Source: JACCTI01 sp038237435
GTDB taxonomy: Bacteria > Verrucomicrobiota > Verrucomicrobiia > Chthoniobacterales > UBA10450
Direction of reading: 5' to 3'
DNA length: 64,000 bases
Assembly (NCBI GenBank): GCA_038237435.1
Contig: JBBRYT010000008.1
Location: 62,001 to 126,000, forward strand
A program made the translations under genes and the position numbers. The notes below the pieces were generated by a model. The model was not told where the DNA came from. It ran no database searches and saw only the letters and a list, made by a program, of their open reading frames with translations. Positions 51,715 to 60,479 of this stretch are shown here, one piece after another; position 1 is the first letter of the stretch; every line of letters begins with the position of its first letter.

Positions 51715-52358
51715 TTCGAAGAGGTGGGCAATCCGCGCAGCAGGTAACGTATCGTTAGACCAAAATCGCGAACGGTTCTGCCGATAGCGCCACCCTGGAA
51801 ACGCCGCGAAGAAGAAGTGACCCCCGGATGCAAGGTGACGACACGACCAAGACTCGTTAGGCGGCGTGAGAAATCCAAATCCTCGAACTGATCGACTTCG
51901 CGAAAACCGCCCAACGTCACAAATGCATCACGCCGCACAAACATTGCTTGATCACCAAGATGCCAACCGATCAGACGATTGCGGCCACGCGCCAGCAGAC
52001 AAGTCGCGCGCAAGAATTTTGAGGATGAGGCGTAGCGCCTAACGAATGCTCCGCCGACAACCCTGGGATCTTCCAACTCTTGCGCGATTTGATCCAACGC
52101 GCCGGGCGGGAGCGAGGTATCGGCGTGAAGAAAGAGCAAAATTGGCGCGCGTGAATTTTGCGCACCCAGGTTCAATTGTGCCGCACGCTGCTGACGTCGC
52201 GCTGGCAAAACGCGGGCGCCCAAACTTTGCGCGATTCCGACTGTTCCATCCGAACTGCCAGCATCGACAATGATGATCTCGGATGCGGAATTGCCGATCG
52301 CGGCGATGGTTGACGCGAGGGTCGCCGCTTCGTTGAGCGCCGGAATGATGATCGACAC
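51711..52358 (-). CDS. TIGR04283-type family 2 glycosyltransferase (arsenosugar cluster type)
   Basis: The frame is open far upstream, but that part is antisense to the sterol-desaturase gene. I place the start at GTG 52358, giving MSIIIPALNEAATLASTIAA. The 215-residue enzyme has the GT2 pattern EIIIVDAGSSDGTVGIAQS, LLFLHADTSLPPGAL and GWHLGDQAMFVRRDAFVTLG, matching the TIGR04283 'rSAM-associated transferase 2' family found with ArsM/ArsS in arsenosugar loci. It overlaps the MerA-like gene start by 4 bases, forming a minus-strand operon with it and TVP38. A paralogue lies at 61382. Confidence 0.8.
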   Translation of the reverse strand: MSIIIPALNEAATLASTIAAIGNSASEIIIVDAGSSDGTVGIAQSLGARVLPARRQQRAAQLNLGAQNSRAPILLFLHADTSLPPGALDQIAQELEDPRVVGGAFVRRYASSSKFLRATCLLARGRNRLIGWHLGDQAMFVRRDAFVTLGGFREVDQFEDLDFSRRLTSLGRVVTLHPGVTSSSRRFQGGAIGRTVRDFGLTIRYLLRGLPTSSK

Positions 52359-52397
52359 CGTCGCTCTGGCGCGCGATGGATTCTGAAAGCCACGCTC

Positions 52398-53276
52398 ATG
52401 GATCGCATCGCATTGATTAAGACCGCGCCGTTCCTCGATCAGTACGGCGGATTGATTTTCGGATCGCTCTTCGGCGCTCTGCTTTTCGTGCAATGGAGAT
52501 TTCCCCTCCGCCGCCAGCGTTTCGCCGCGCTCCGCCGACTTGCGCGCAATCTCATTTTCTCCGCGCCGGGGTTCGCCCTCGCTCGTATCTCGCTTGTTCC
52601 AATTCCGCTGCTCATCGCAGTCTGGGCGGAGCATCATCATTTCGGTTTGCTCCATCTCCTGCCTGCGTCGCGCGGGCTCGCGATCCCGCTTGGCGTGCTG
52701 GTGATGGATTACGCCTACTGGTGGTGGCACGTCGGTTTGCATCTCGTTCCGGTGCTTTGGCGTTTTCACAATGTTCACCACTCCGATCTCGACATGGACG
52801 TTAGCACTGCTACGCGCTTCCATCTCGGCGAGGTAATTTTCTCCGTGCCCTTCCGCGTCATAGTAGTCGCGTTGTTCGGGATTGATTTTTGGGCGTTGGT
52901 TGTTTTCGAGATCATGTTCGAAGCAGCGAATATGTTCGAGCATTCCAATTGGCGTCTGCCGATTGGGGTGGAGCGAATCCTGAATCATCTGCTGGTCACG
53001 CCGCGGATGCACGGCATCCATCATTCGATTGTGCAGCGCGAGACAAACTCGAACTGGGGCACGGTTTTTTGCTGGTGGGATTTTCTTCATCGCACTTTGC
53101 GCCGCGACATACCGCAGGATGCCATCACCATCGGGGTGGCCGCGTATCGTGACGAAATGGAACTAACGGTCGGCAAACTTTTCGTGCTGCCATTTCAGTC
53201 GCAGCGGACGTGGAAACTTCCCAATGGCGAAGTGCCGGAACGCGAGCCGCAACCAGCAGACGAACTCGTCCCGTGA
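52398..53276 (+). CDS. Sterol desaturase/fatty acid hydroxylase family protein
   Basis: The 292-residue membrane protein carries the di-iron histidine clusters of the family: WWHVGLHLVPVLWRFHNVHH and MHGIHHSIVQRETNSNWG, with two to four membrane helices before them. Such enzymes hydroxylate or desaturate lipids with oxygen. It is divergent from the glycosyltransferase, with 39 bases between starts, and overlaps the rhodanese gene. A link to lipid-bound arsenicals is possible from context only. Confidence 0.85.
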   Translation: MDRIALIKTAPFLDQYGGLIFGSLFGALLFVQWRFPLRRQRFAALRRLARNLIFSAPGFALARISLVPIPLLIAVWAEHHHFGLLHLLPASRGLAIPLGVLVMDYAYWWWHVGLHLVPVLWRFHNVHHSDLDMDVSTATRFHLGEVIFSVPFRVIVVALFGIDFWALVVFEIMFEAANMFEHSNWRLPIGVERILNHLLVTPRMHGIHHSIVQRETNSNWGTVFCWWDFLHRTLRRDIPQDAITIGVAAYRDEMELTVGKLFVLPFQSQRTWKLPNGEVPEREPQPADELVP

Positions 53277-53809
53277 AAACCCTGATCTGGTTGGCGGCGC
53301 TCGTGATTTTTATTGCACTTCCAGTAGTTATTTACGCTCAGGGAATCGATTGGATGCTGGTGAATTGGAAAGTGCGTCACGATTTTCCGACCGTGCGTCG
53401 GCTCACGCCTAACGAGTTGTCGGAATGGTTGAACGAGAAGCATCGCATTCAGCCTGCGCTGCTCGACGTGCGGACGAAACCGGAGTTCGAGGTCAGTCAA
53501 ATTCACGGCGCGCAGCGCGTCGATCCGGAGGGGGGTGCGAGCGAAATTAAGCTACCGAAAGACCAACCGATCGTTACCTATTGTTCGGTCGGCTATCGTT
53601 CTGGCGCTTTCGCGAAGAAATTGCAGGAGGCTGGTTACACCAATGTGCAGAACTTAGCCGGCTCGATTTTCCAGTGGGCCAATGAGGGGCGCCCGCTCGA
53701 GCACGCCGGACAGCCCGTTACGAAAGTGCACCCATACAACAGCTCCTGGGGCCGGCTCCTGAAGAAAGAGCTGCGCGCGGATATTTCCTCAGATACAAAT
53801 AAGCGGTGA
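53273..53809 (+). CDS. Membrane-anchored rhodanese-like protein
   Basis: The start is GTG at 53273, overlapping the previous stop (GTGA). The 178-residue protein begins with one transmembrane or signal segment (LIWLAALVIFIALPVVIYAQ). A rhodanese fold follows, with the active-site loop PIVTYCSVGYRSGAFAK, Cys present. It probably transfers sulfane sulfur in the periplasm. It sits between the desaturase-like and ArsM-like genes on the same strand. In this setting it may supply sulfur for thio-arsenicals, which is inference. Confidence 0.8.
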   Translation: MKTLIWLAALVIFIALPVVIYAQGIDWMLVNWKVRHDFPTVRRLTPNELSEWLNEKHRIQPALLDVRTKPEFEVSQIHGAQRVDPEGGASEIKLPKDQPIVTYCSVGYRSGAFAKKLQEAGYTNVQNLAGSIFQWANEGRPLEHAGQPVTKVHPYNSSWGRLLKKELRADISSDTNKR

Positions 53810-53874
53810 GCTGCGTTTCTAACGCATCCGTTCGTCAGTGACAGGCGGACAAAATCTTTAGCCATGCGCAAATT

Positions 53875-55029
53875 ATGAAAACTTTGAATGCAGAAACGGC
53901 CGTGAGAGAGCGTTACAGCGCCGGGGCGCAGAACGCGGAAGCGAAGTTGTGTTGCCCGGTCGATTACAACCAGGAATTGCTCAAGGCCATTCCGCAGGAA
54001 GTGATTGAGCGCGATTACGGCTGCGGCGATCCGAGCAAATATTTGCGTGAAGGCGAGACGGTTCTCGATCTGGGCAGCGGTACGGGAAAAATTTGTTTCA
54101 TCGCGGCGCAGGTCGTTGGCGCGAAAGGCAGAGTCATCGGCGTCGATATGACCGACGAGATGTTGGAAGTGGCGCGCCGGAATGCGCCCGTGGTCGCGCA
54201 GAAAATCGGCTTCGACAATGTGGAGTTTCGCAAAGGGCGCATTCAGGATCTGGCGCTTGATCTGGAGAAGCTTGACCAGGAATTGCAAAAAAGTCCGATC
54301 ACCGACGCGGCTTCGTTCTTGCGCGCCGATGAGCTCGCCCAGGATTTGCGAGTGAAACATCCGCTGGTCGCGAGCGATTCGGTCGACGTGGTAGTTTCAA
54401 ATTGCGTCCTTAATCTGGTTGAGCCGAAATCGAAGCGGCAACTTTTCGAGGAAATTTTTCGCGTCTTAAGAAAAGGCGGGCGCGCGGTGATTTCCGACAT
54501 CGTTTCCGATGAGGAAGTGCCCGAACGTCTGCAAGAGGATCCGGAATTATGGAGCGGCTGCATCTCCGGCGCGTTGACCGAGGAAGGATTTTTGCAGGCG
54601 TTTAACGAGGCCGGCTTCTACGGCACACAGATTTTGAAGCGCGACCAGGAGCCATGGCAGACGGTGGAAGGAATCGAGTTCCGTTCCGTCACGATCGAAG
54701 CCTTTAAAGGCAAACAAGGACCGTGCGTGGAACGCAATCAGGCGGTGATCTATCGCGGACCTTTCAAGGAAATTCTGGATGACGACGGGCATCGCATGGA
54801 ACGTGGCGTGCGCTACGCCGTTTGCGACAAGACCTATAATCTTTACCGCAAGGCACCTTACCGCGATTTCTTCGAGTCGATCGATCCTCTGGCGGAGGTG
54901 CCACTGAGCGAGGCGAAACCTTTCGATTGTTCACGTAACGCCAAACGCCATCCCAAGGAAACCAAGGGGCAGGATTACAATGTCACGACCGACGCCAGCT
55001 CGTGCTGCGATGGCGGGAGTTGCTGCTGA
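53875..55029 (+). CDS. arsM: ArsM-like arsenite S-adenosylmethionine methyltransferase
   Basis: The 384-residue protein has the ArsM layout. An N-terminal NAEAKLCCPVDYNQELLKAI carries the first Cys pair, the SAM motif is VLDLGSGTGKICFIAAQVVG, and the conserved cysteines are VVSNCVLNLVEPKSKR and LWSGCISGAL. These correspond to the arsenite-binding thiols of ArsM. The C-terminus ends with SSCCDGGSCC, a Cys-rich tail seen in ArsM-type enzymes. It methylates arsenite stepwise and initiates arsenosugar synthesis when coupled to ArsS. It is followed convergently by arsR. Confidence 0.82.
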   Translation: MKTLNAETAVRERYSAGAQNAEAKLCCPVDYNQELLKAIPQEVIERDYGCGDPSKYLREGETVLDLGSGTGKICFIAAQVVGAKGRVIGVDMTDEMLEVARRNAPVVAQKIGFDNVEFRKGRIQDLALDLEKLDQELQKSPITDAASFLRADELAQDLRVKHPLVASDSVDVVVSNCVLNLVEPKSKRQLFEEIFRVLRKGGRAVISDIVSDEEVPERLQEDPELWSGCISGALTEEGFLQAFNEAGFYGTQILKRDQEPWQTVEGIEFRSVTIEAFKGKQGPCVERNQAVIYRGPFKEILDDDGHRMERGVRYAVCDKTYNLYRKAPYRDFFESIDPLAEVPLSEAKPFDCSRNAKRHPKETKGQDYNVTTDASSCCDGGSCC

Positions 55030-55083
55030 GTGATCACTCGTTAGACCGTTTCATCTCCGCGGCGAAGTGTCGCTTCAGGTCGA

Positions 55084-55398
55084 TCAGCCGCCTAGCTCGA
55101 TCCGGCAACAGCCAAATTCCAAAGCGCGTGTCGGTTTTCTCGCCGTCGCTTTGCGATAAATTTTGGGATTGATCGCGTAGTAGATGAACTTGCCTTCCCG
55201 TCGCGAATCCAGCAGACCGGCGTTCGCGAGGCAGCGAAGGTGATGTGAGATGTTTTGCAACGGAGAGTGCATCAACTCAGCCACATCGCCCACCGAGCGA
55301 GGCCCCTCCAGCAGCGTCTGGATAATCTTGAGCCGGTCGCCTTCGCTCAACGCCTTCATGTAGCGGGCGCAGCGCTCGGACTCGAGTTGATCTTTCAT
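55084..55398 (-). CDS. ArsR-family metalloregulator
   Basis: From the ATG at 55398 the 104-residue protein is a compact ArsR winged helix: YMKALSEGDRLKIIQTLLEG, then MHSPLQNISHHLRCLANAGL (recognition helix) and EGKFIYYAINPKIY (wing). Cysteines at the N-terminal end (ESERCARYM) and C-terminal end (FGCCRIEL) are suitable for binding trivalent arsenic. A longer start at 55485 is possible. It is divergent from the porin-pst genes and convergent to arsM; it probably represses one or both. Confidence 0.8.
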   Translation of the reverse strand: MKDQLESERCARYMKALSEGDRLKIIQTLLEGPRSVGDVAELMHSPLQNISHHLRCLANAGLLDSRREGKFIYYAINPKIYRKATARKPTRALEFGCCRIELGG

Positions 55399-55467
55399 GC
55401 GGGGCTCATTTAGAGCGTCTGCGGAAACGACCGAGGGCGCAATCTTTTGCTCGTGGAATGCGAGGGC

Positions 55468-55496
55468 TTGACACTCGTCCCGCATCTCAGTCTAAA
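55468..55496 (+). promoter_or_regulatory. Sigma-70-type promoter for the porin-pst operon
   Basis: TTGACA (55468-55473), a 17-base spacer and TCTAAA (55491-55496) lie 42 bases before the porin ATG at 55539, in the intergenic space shared with arsR. An ArsR-bound operator would be expected here, but I see no clean dyad. Confidence 0.5.
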
Positions 55497-55538
55497 GAAC
55501 GTCAGAATGTTTCAAGACAACGACCAACCGCTTTTCCC

Positions 55539-56981
55539 ATGACCTTTCTGCCAAAGTTTTTTCTCACTTCAGCTTTCGTGTTGCTGGCCATGGCCAGTGC
55601 TCCTCCGCGCGCGCAAGCAGCGGGTTCCGATGCTGAGCGGCTGCAAAAACTCGAACGCGCGGTCGAGTTACTGCAGCAGCGTAACGCGGACCTGGAAAAG
55701 CAAGTAAGTTTGCTCAAGAAATCGGGCGGCTCGACTCCACGGGCTGCTCGTGAAACTGTCGCCACCGCGTCGAGTGACGGAAAAACCGTCGTCGAAAAAA
55801 CAGAGGTCAAAGAAGAGAAGCCGTCCGTCTTTGCGATTGCTGCGGCCTCGGAGTTTAAGCTCACGCTCGGCGGATTTATCCAGGCGCAGATTGAAGCGGG
55901 CGATGTCTCCGCCTTCGAAGGCCGCTTCCAACCGGCCAGTGGCGAGATCAAGGACCGCTTCCGGATTCGACGCGCCCGCATCAATGTCAGCGGGGATTAC
56001 AAAGAGGAATTCGACTTCAAGCTCGAAGGCGAGTTCGAGCAAAGCGATGTTGGCTTCACGGTGCGCGACGCCAACGGCCGCACGCTCGGATCGAATTCCA
56101 CCCGCACTGCGTTTGGCGCGACGGATGTGTTCGCGAACTGGCATCGCTTCCCCGAACTCAACGTGAAGGTCGGCCAATACAAAGCGCCATTCGGGCTCGA
56201 GCAGCTGACGCCAGATACGAAGCTTTTCTTCAACGAGCGCAGTCTAGTCACGACCGCGCTCACACCCGAGCGCCAGATCGGCGTGATGCTTTGGGGCAAG
56301 CCGCTGGCTCGTCTCTGGCCTGAGCAGAAGGATTTGCTGACCTATTCAGTCGGCGCATTCAACGGCACCGGCCGAAACATCACCACGAACGACAACAACG
56401 AATTCATGTACGTCGGTCGTCTCGAAGTGATGGCGTTGAAATCGAAAATCCTGAATCAGGACGTGAGCGTGAAATTTGGCGCCGACGGTCTCTCCAGTCG
56501 CGATGAAGCCGGCAACACGATCTCCCCGGCCTTGCGCGAAAACAGCGACGGATCGCTCTCCAGTTTCAGCCTTCCCTCAGCCGGCGAACGGACCGCGTAC
56601 GGCTTGGATGCTTCTGTGCGCGTCGGGCCGTTCGACTTCGTCGGCGAATATCTGAATCAACGCGTGAGCACCCGGATCGTGAATGGCATCGCACCACTCT
56701 TCACCGCGTTTCGCTCCGACGGTTATTATTTGCAGGGCAGCTATTTCGTCATCCCGAAAAAGCTTCAGCTAGTGACCAAATGGGAGAGCTTTAATCCCGA
56801 TCAATTCGCGGACGATGACATCCATTCGATCACCGCGGGCGTGAATTACTACCTCAAAGGCGACGACATCAAGCTTCTGGCGAATTACATCCACACCTGG
56901 TCGGATTTTCGCGAGGGCAAACCTGCTTTCGAGCACTCCGAGTTCGATCAAGTAATCGTGCGTCTGCAAGTGATGTTCTAA
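55539..56981 (+). CDS. Phosphate-selective porin (OprO/OprP family)
   Basis: The start at the ATG 55539 gives MTFLPKFFLTSAFVLLAMAS, a signal peptide. The 480-residue protein has an N-terminal coiled coil (LQKLERAVELLQQRNADLEK), then the OprO/OprP barrel with FRIRRARINVSGDYKEEFDF and FPELNVKVGQYKAPFGLEQL, and ends in an aromatic residue (VMF). It passes phosphate, and likely arsenate, across the outer membrane. PstS follows after 22 bases, so the two form one uptake route. Its stop lies in TAACGA. Confidence 0.88.
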   Translation: MTFLPKFFLTSAFVLLAMASAPPRAQAAGSDAERLQKLERAVELLQQRNADLEKQVSLLKKSGGSTPRAARETVATASSDGKTVVEKTEVKEEKPSVFAIAAASEFKLTLGGFIQAQIEAGDVSAFEGRFQPASGEIKDRFRIRRARINVSGDYKEEFDFKLEGEFEQSDVGFTVRDANGRTLGSNSTRTAFGATDVFANWHRFPELNVKVGQYKAPFGLEQLTPDTKLFFNERSLVTTALTPERQIGVMLWGKPLARLWPEQKDLLTYSVGAFNGTGRNITTNDNNEFMYVGRLEVMALKSKILNQDVSVKFGADGLSSRDEAGNTISPALRENSDGSLSSFSLPSAGERTAYGLDASVRVGPFDFVGEYLNQRVSTRIVNGIAPLFTAFRSDGYYLQGSYFVIPKKLQLVTKWESFNPDQFADDDIHSITAGVNYYLKGDDIKLLANYIHTWSDFREGKPAFEHSEFDQVIVRLQVMF

Positions 56982-57003
56982 CGAACAAACAACCAATACT
57001 TCT

Positions 57004-57858
57004 ATGAAATCCTACTTCGCTTTTCTCTCGTTAGTCGCACTGACCTCGTTCGCTAGCGCGGGCACGCTGAAAATTAATGGCTCAACCACCGTTAACTTGC
57101 CGGCCGCGGAAGGAGCGGAAGTTCTGCGCGCCGAAAATAAAATGGACATTCAAGTCGATACGCAGGGAGGCAGCTCCGGCGGCATCTCCGGCGTGGGCGA
57201 TGGGCTAGTGCAAATCGGCATGTCGTCGAAACCGGTGAGCGATGAGGACCGCGCGAAGTATCCGAACGTGAAGTTTAACCCGATCCACATCGGCGAGGAT
57301 GCGGTCGCGATTATCGTCTCGAAAGATGTCTGGGACGGCGGGGTGAAAGCACTGACCAAGCAGCAGGCGCAAGACATTTACGAATCGAAAATTACCGATT
57401 GGAAAGATGTCGGCGGCCAGCCGCAGCGCATCGCGTTCTTCAACAAAGAGCCGGGCCGCGGGACGTGGGAAGTGTTCGCGCATTGGGCTTACGGCGATCC
57501 GAAGAAAGCGCCACAAGTCAGCTTCCCGGAAGTGGGCGGGAACGAAGAGACACGCAACAAAGTGGGATCGACCCGCGGTGCGATGTCGCAGCTTTCTTCA
57601 TCGTGGGCCGATGGCCAGAAAGTTTTCGCGCTCGGCATTAAGACGGACGCGGGCGATATCATCCAGCCGACGCCCGAAAACATCGCGACGCACAAATATC
57701 CGATGAGCCGTCCGCTTTTCCTGATTACCAACGGCGAGCCCACGGGCGAAGCGAAGACCTACGTGGACTTCATGCTCTCGTCGCGCGGACAGGAGTTGGT
57801 GAAGAAGCACGGGTATCTCGGGCTTGATCAATTGAAGGACTCCGCGGAAGCGCGGTGA
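57004..57858 (+). CDS. pstS: Phosphate ABC transporter substrate-binding protein
   Basis: The 284-residue protein has a signal peptide (cleaved near ASA-GT) and the PBP-like phosphate-binding fold with LKINGSTTVNLPAAEGAEVL, VDTQGGSSGGISGVGDGLVQ and EDAVAIIVSKDVWDGG. The TQGGSSGG loop is the phosphate-contacting segment. It is shorter than E. coli PstS (about 346), typical of the PstS-like cluster. Stop and pstC start overlap (GTGA). Confidence 0.88.
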   Translation: MKSYFAFLSLVALTSFASAGTLKINGSTTVNLPAAEGAEVLRAENKMDIQVDTQGGSSGGISGVGDGLVQIGMSSKPVSDEDRAKYPNVKFNPIHIGEDAVAIIVSKDVWDGGVKALTKQQAQDIYESKITDWKDVGGQPQRIAFFNKEPGRGTWEVFAHWAYGDPKKAPQVSFPEVGGNEETRNKVGSTRGAMSQLSSSWADGQKVFALGIKTDAGDIIQPTPENIATHKYPMSRPLFLITNGEPTGEAKTYVDFMLSSRGQELVKKHGYLGLDQLKDSAEAR

Positions 57859-58739
57859 GCTTCACCAAACTCGCAAGTTTCGCTTTCAGCGCGCTCGCGC
57901 TTTGCGGGCTCGCGCTGCTCGCGTGCATCTTCGTCGCGCAGAGTCTGCCGGTTTGGGGACACGCTGGGTTCGGCTACATCACGGGCGCGAAATGGTTCTA
58001 TCGCGCGCACATCTTTGGGGCGTTGCCGATGATTTACGGCACGGTCATCGTCGCTTTGATCGCCCTCCTTTTGGCTGCGCCGATTGGAATTGGCGCGGCT
58101 ATTTTCAGCTCTGAGTTTCTCCCCAATCGTCTGCGTCTCGCGGTCAAGATCACGGTCGAGCTGCTCGCGGGCGTTCCATCAGTAGTTTACGGACTGATCG
58201 GAATTCTGCTTTTGCGCAATTGGATCTACGACCTCTTCGCGAATTTCGATCCGCTCAGTGGCGACACCCTGCTCACCGCGGGCGTCTTGTTAGGCGTGAT
58301 GATTTTGCCGACAGTCATGACGCTGGCGGATGATGCGTTGCGCGGCGTGCCCGCGGAACAACGTCGTGCCGCGCGCGGTCTCGGCCTGACCGCGACGGAA
58401 ACGGTGCTCGCGGTGTCGTTGCCGCAAGCGCGCCGCGGCTTAATCGCCGCACTTTTGCTCGGTCTGGGCCGCGCGCTCGGCGAGACGATCGCGGTCTTCC
58501 TGGTCGTCGGCCGGCAGGATAATAATTTGCCCCGAAACATTTTTTCACCGCGCGCCTGGCTCTCCGCCGGCCAGACGCTTTCGAGCAAACTGGGCGGCTC
58601 GGAGACGAACATCGCGTATGGCGAGGCTCTTCATTGGGCGGCGATCGTCGGTCTCGCCTTGATCCTGATGGCGATGGTTTTGGCGGTAACAATTGCCGGA
58701 GCGTGGCAGCGAAAAATGAAGTATGCGCCGAGCGTCTAA
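57855..58739 (+). CDS. pstC: Phosphate ABC transporter permease PstC
   Basis: The 294-residue permease starts with GTG. It has six transmembrane helices and the binding-protein-dependent EAA-type loop DDALRGVPAEQRRAARGLGL, then LLGLGRALGETIAVFLVVG. Together with PstA it forms the membrane channel. It overlaps pstA by 17 bases. Confidence 0.9.
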   Translation: MSFTKLASFAFSALALCGLALLACIFVAQSLPVWGHAGFGYITGAKWFYRAHIFGALPMIYGTVIVALIALLLAAPIGIGAAIFSSEFLPNRLRLAVKITVELLAGVPSVVYGLIGILLLRNWIYDLFANFDPLSGDTLLTAGVLLGVMILPTVMTLADDALRGVPAEQRRAARGLGLTATETVLAVSLPQARRGLIAALLLGLGRALGETIAVFLVVGRQDNNLPRNIFSPRAWLSAGQTLSSKLGGSETNIAYGEALHWAAIVGLALILMAMVLAVTIAGAWQRKMKYAPSV

Positions 58740-59571
58740 CATCCTCTTCCCCGCGCTCTGCGGCCTCTGCGCGTGGCTCGCGTGCGCCCTGCTCTTCGGG
58801 CTCGTTTTCGTCATCGCGCAGCGCGGCGTGCCGGCGCTGAGCTGGACTTTTTTCACCGAACAGATCCGCCAGGTCGGATCAGCCGGCGGCATTTTCTACA
58901 ACCTGATCGGTACCTTGATTCTGATCGCGGCCGCGCTCGCGATCTGCGCGCCGATCGCGACCGGCCTCGCCCTTACCCATGCGGTTTACCTAACGAGTGA
59001 AAGAACGAAATCGCGGCTCGGCCTTTTCCTCTACACGTTGAACGGCATTCCCTCGATCGTCTTCGGCATCTTCGGGTTCATCGTCTTCGTAAAATTTCTC
59101 GGCTGGGGAAAATCTTGGCTCACCGGCGGCATTCTGCTCGCACTGATGATTCTTCCCACCGTGACCGTCGCTCTTATCGAACGCATCCAGGCCCTTCCGA
59201 AAAAATATCTCGAAGCCGCGGCCGGACTCGGCCTGCGCGAATCGCAGATCGTCTGGTCGGTGATCCTCCCGCAATCGTGGAGTGGGCTCATCACCGGCGC
59301 GCTCCTCGGCCTCGCGCGCGCTGCGGGTGAGACGGCACCGATCATGTTTACCGCCACGATTTTCGCTGGTGCCACCGTGCCGCATGGCGTCCGCGAAAGT
59401 CCGGTGCTCTCGCTGCCGTACCACATATTCATCCTCGCGCAGGACTCGTTCGATCCGGCCGTGGGTGCGAAACTCTGGGGCTCTGCCTTGGTCTTGCTTG
59501 CCCTCGTCTTTGCTCTCAGCATTGTGGCGCTGCCGATGCGTCTCCGGCTGCACGACGAAGCCCATGGATAA
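58723..59571 (+). CDS. pstA: Phosphate ABC transporter permease PstA
   Basis: The 282-residue permease has six helices and the signature RIQALPKKYLEAAAGLGLRE, then LLGLARAAGETAPIMFTATI. Start at ATG 58723 lies inside pstC. It overlaps pstB by 8 bases. It carries one copy of CCTAACGA (58989), read as Leu-Thr-Ser. Confidence 0.9.
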   Translation: MRRASNILFPALCGLCAWLACALLFGLVFVIAQRGVPALSWTFFTEQIRQVGSAGGIFYNLIGTLILIAAALAICAPIATGLALTHAVYLTSERTKSRLGLFLYTLNGIPSIVFGIFGFIVFVKFLGWGKSWLTGGILLALMILPTVTVALIERIQALPKKYLEAAAGLGLRESQIVWSVILPQSWSGLITGALLGLARAAGETAPIMFTATIFAGATVPHGVRESPVLSLPYHIFILAQDSFDPAVGAKLWGSALVLLALVFALSIVALPMRLRLHDEAHG

Positions 59572-60364
59572 CATTCGCACGAGCAAGCAGGCCGTGGTCG
59601 CGACCGACGAAGTCTTTCGCGTCACAAATCTGCACGTCACCGCGCGCGGCAAAACGATCCTACGCGACGTCAATGTCACGATCGACGCGAACCAGGTCTT
59701 CGGAATCATCGGCCCTTCCGGCGCGGGCAAGAGCACATTCCTGCGTTGCCTGAATCGCCTCACCGATCTCACTCCCGAACTGCAAGTACGCGGACAAATC
59801 GAATTCCGCGGCCGATCGATTCACGATTCCGCAGTTGATCCCGATACCTTGCGCGCGCGGATCGGCTTCCTGTTTCAACAACCTGTCGTCTTTCCGAAAA
59901 ACATTCTCGAGAACGTCGTCTTCGGAGTGCGCCATTTGCGTCGACTCTCGCGCCGTGCGCTCGCGGAAGCAGCCGAACGCGCCTTGATCGAAGCCTCGCT
60001 CTGGAACGAAGTGCGCGATCGTTTGCAGGATTCCGCGCTCACGTTATCGGTCGGCCAGCAGCAACGCCTCTGTCTGGCGCGCGCGCTCGCGACCGAGCCG
60101 GAAGTGATTCTGATGGACGAGCCCACGAGCGCGCTCGATCCGAAGTCCACGCGGGCGATTGAAGAGTTGATCCTGAACTTGAAAAAGCGGCACACCATCG
60201 TCTTGGTCACACACAACGTGATGCAGGCACGCCGGGTGACTGATTGGCTGGCCTGCATCTGCGTGCGCGATGGCGCCGGGACCATCGCCGAAAGTGCATG
60301 CTGCGATGCGCTCCTTGAAAATCCGCAGTGCCAGGAAGTGGTGGAATACCTGAGCCGCGAATAG
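59564..60364 (+). CDS. pstB: Phosphate ABC transporter ATPase PstB
   Basis: The 266-residue ATPase starts at ATG 59564. It has Walker A GPSGAGKST, Q-loop FLFQQPVVFPKNI, signature LSVGQQQRLCLARAL and Walker B VILMDEPTSALD. The operon is complete for transport (S-C-A-B), but no phoU, phoB or phoR follows, so control may come from the adjacent arsR rather than the Pho system. Confidence 0.9.
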   Translation: MDNIRTSKQAVVATDEVFRVTNLHVTARGKTILRDVNVTIDANQVFGIIGPSGAGKSTFLRCLNRLTDLTPELQVRGQIEFRGRSIHDSAVDPDTLRARIGFLFQQPVVFPKNILENVVFGVRHLRRLSRRALAEAAERALIEASLWNEVRDRLQDSALTLSVGQQQRLCLARALATEPEVILMDEPTSALDPKSTRAIEELILNLKKRHTIVLVTHNVMQARRVTDWLACICVRDGAGTIAESACCDALLENPQCQEVVEYLSRE

Positions 60365-60479
60365 CTTCGAATCCAACGGATCGATCTCCGCCGCGATGAT
60401 GGTTACCGACGGCAAAATACTTCAGATCGGCGCGCGGGGAAGTCGTGGACTATTTGGAAGGCCAAACTATTCTCCCTCC

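Noticed and set aside
52398..53090. Long minus-strand open frame fused to the glycosyltransferase at 51711
   Set aside because: The segment is antisense to a clear sterol-desaturase gene with intact histidine clusters; its translated composition is highly charged and family-free.
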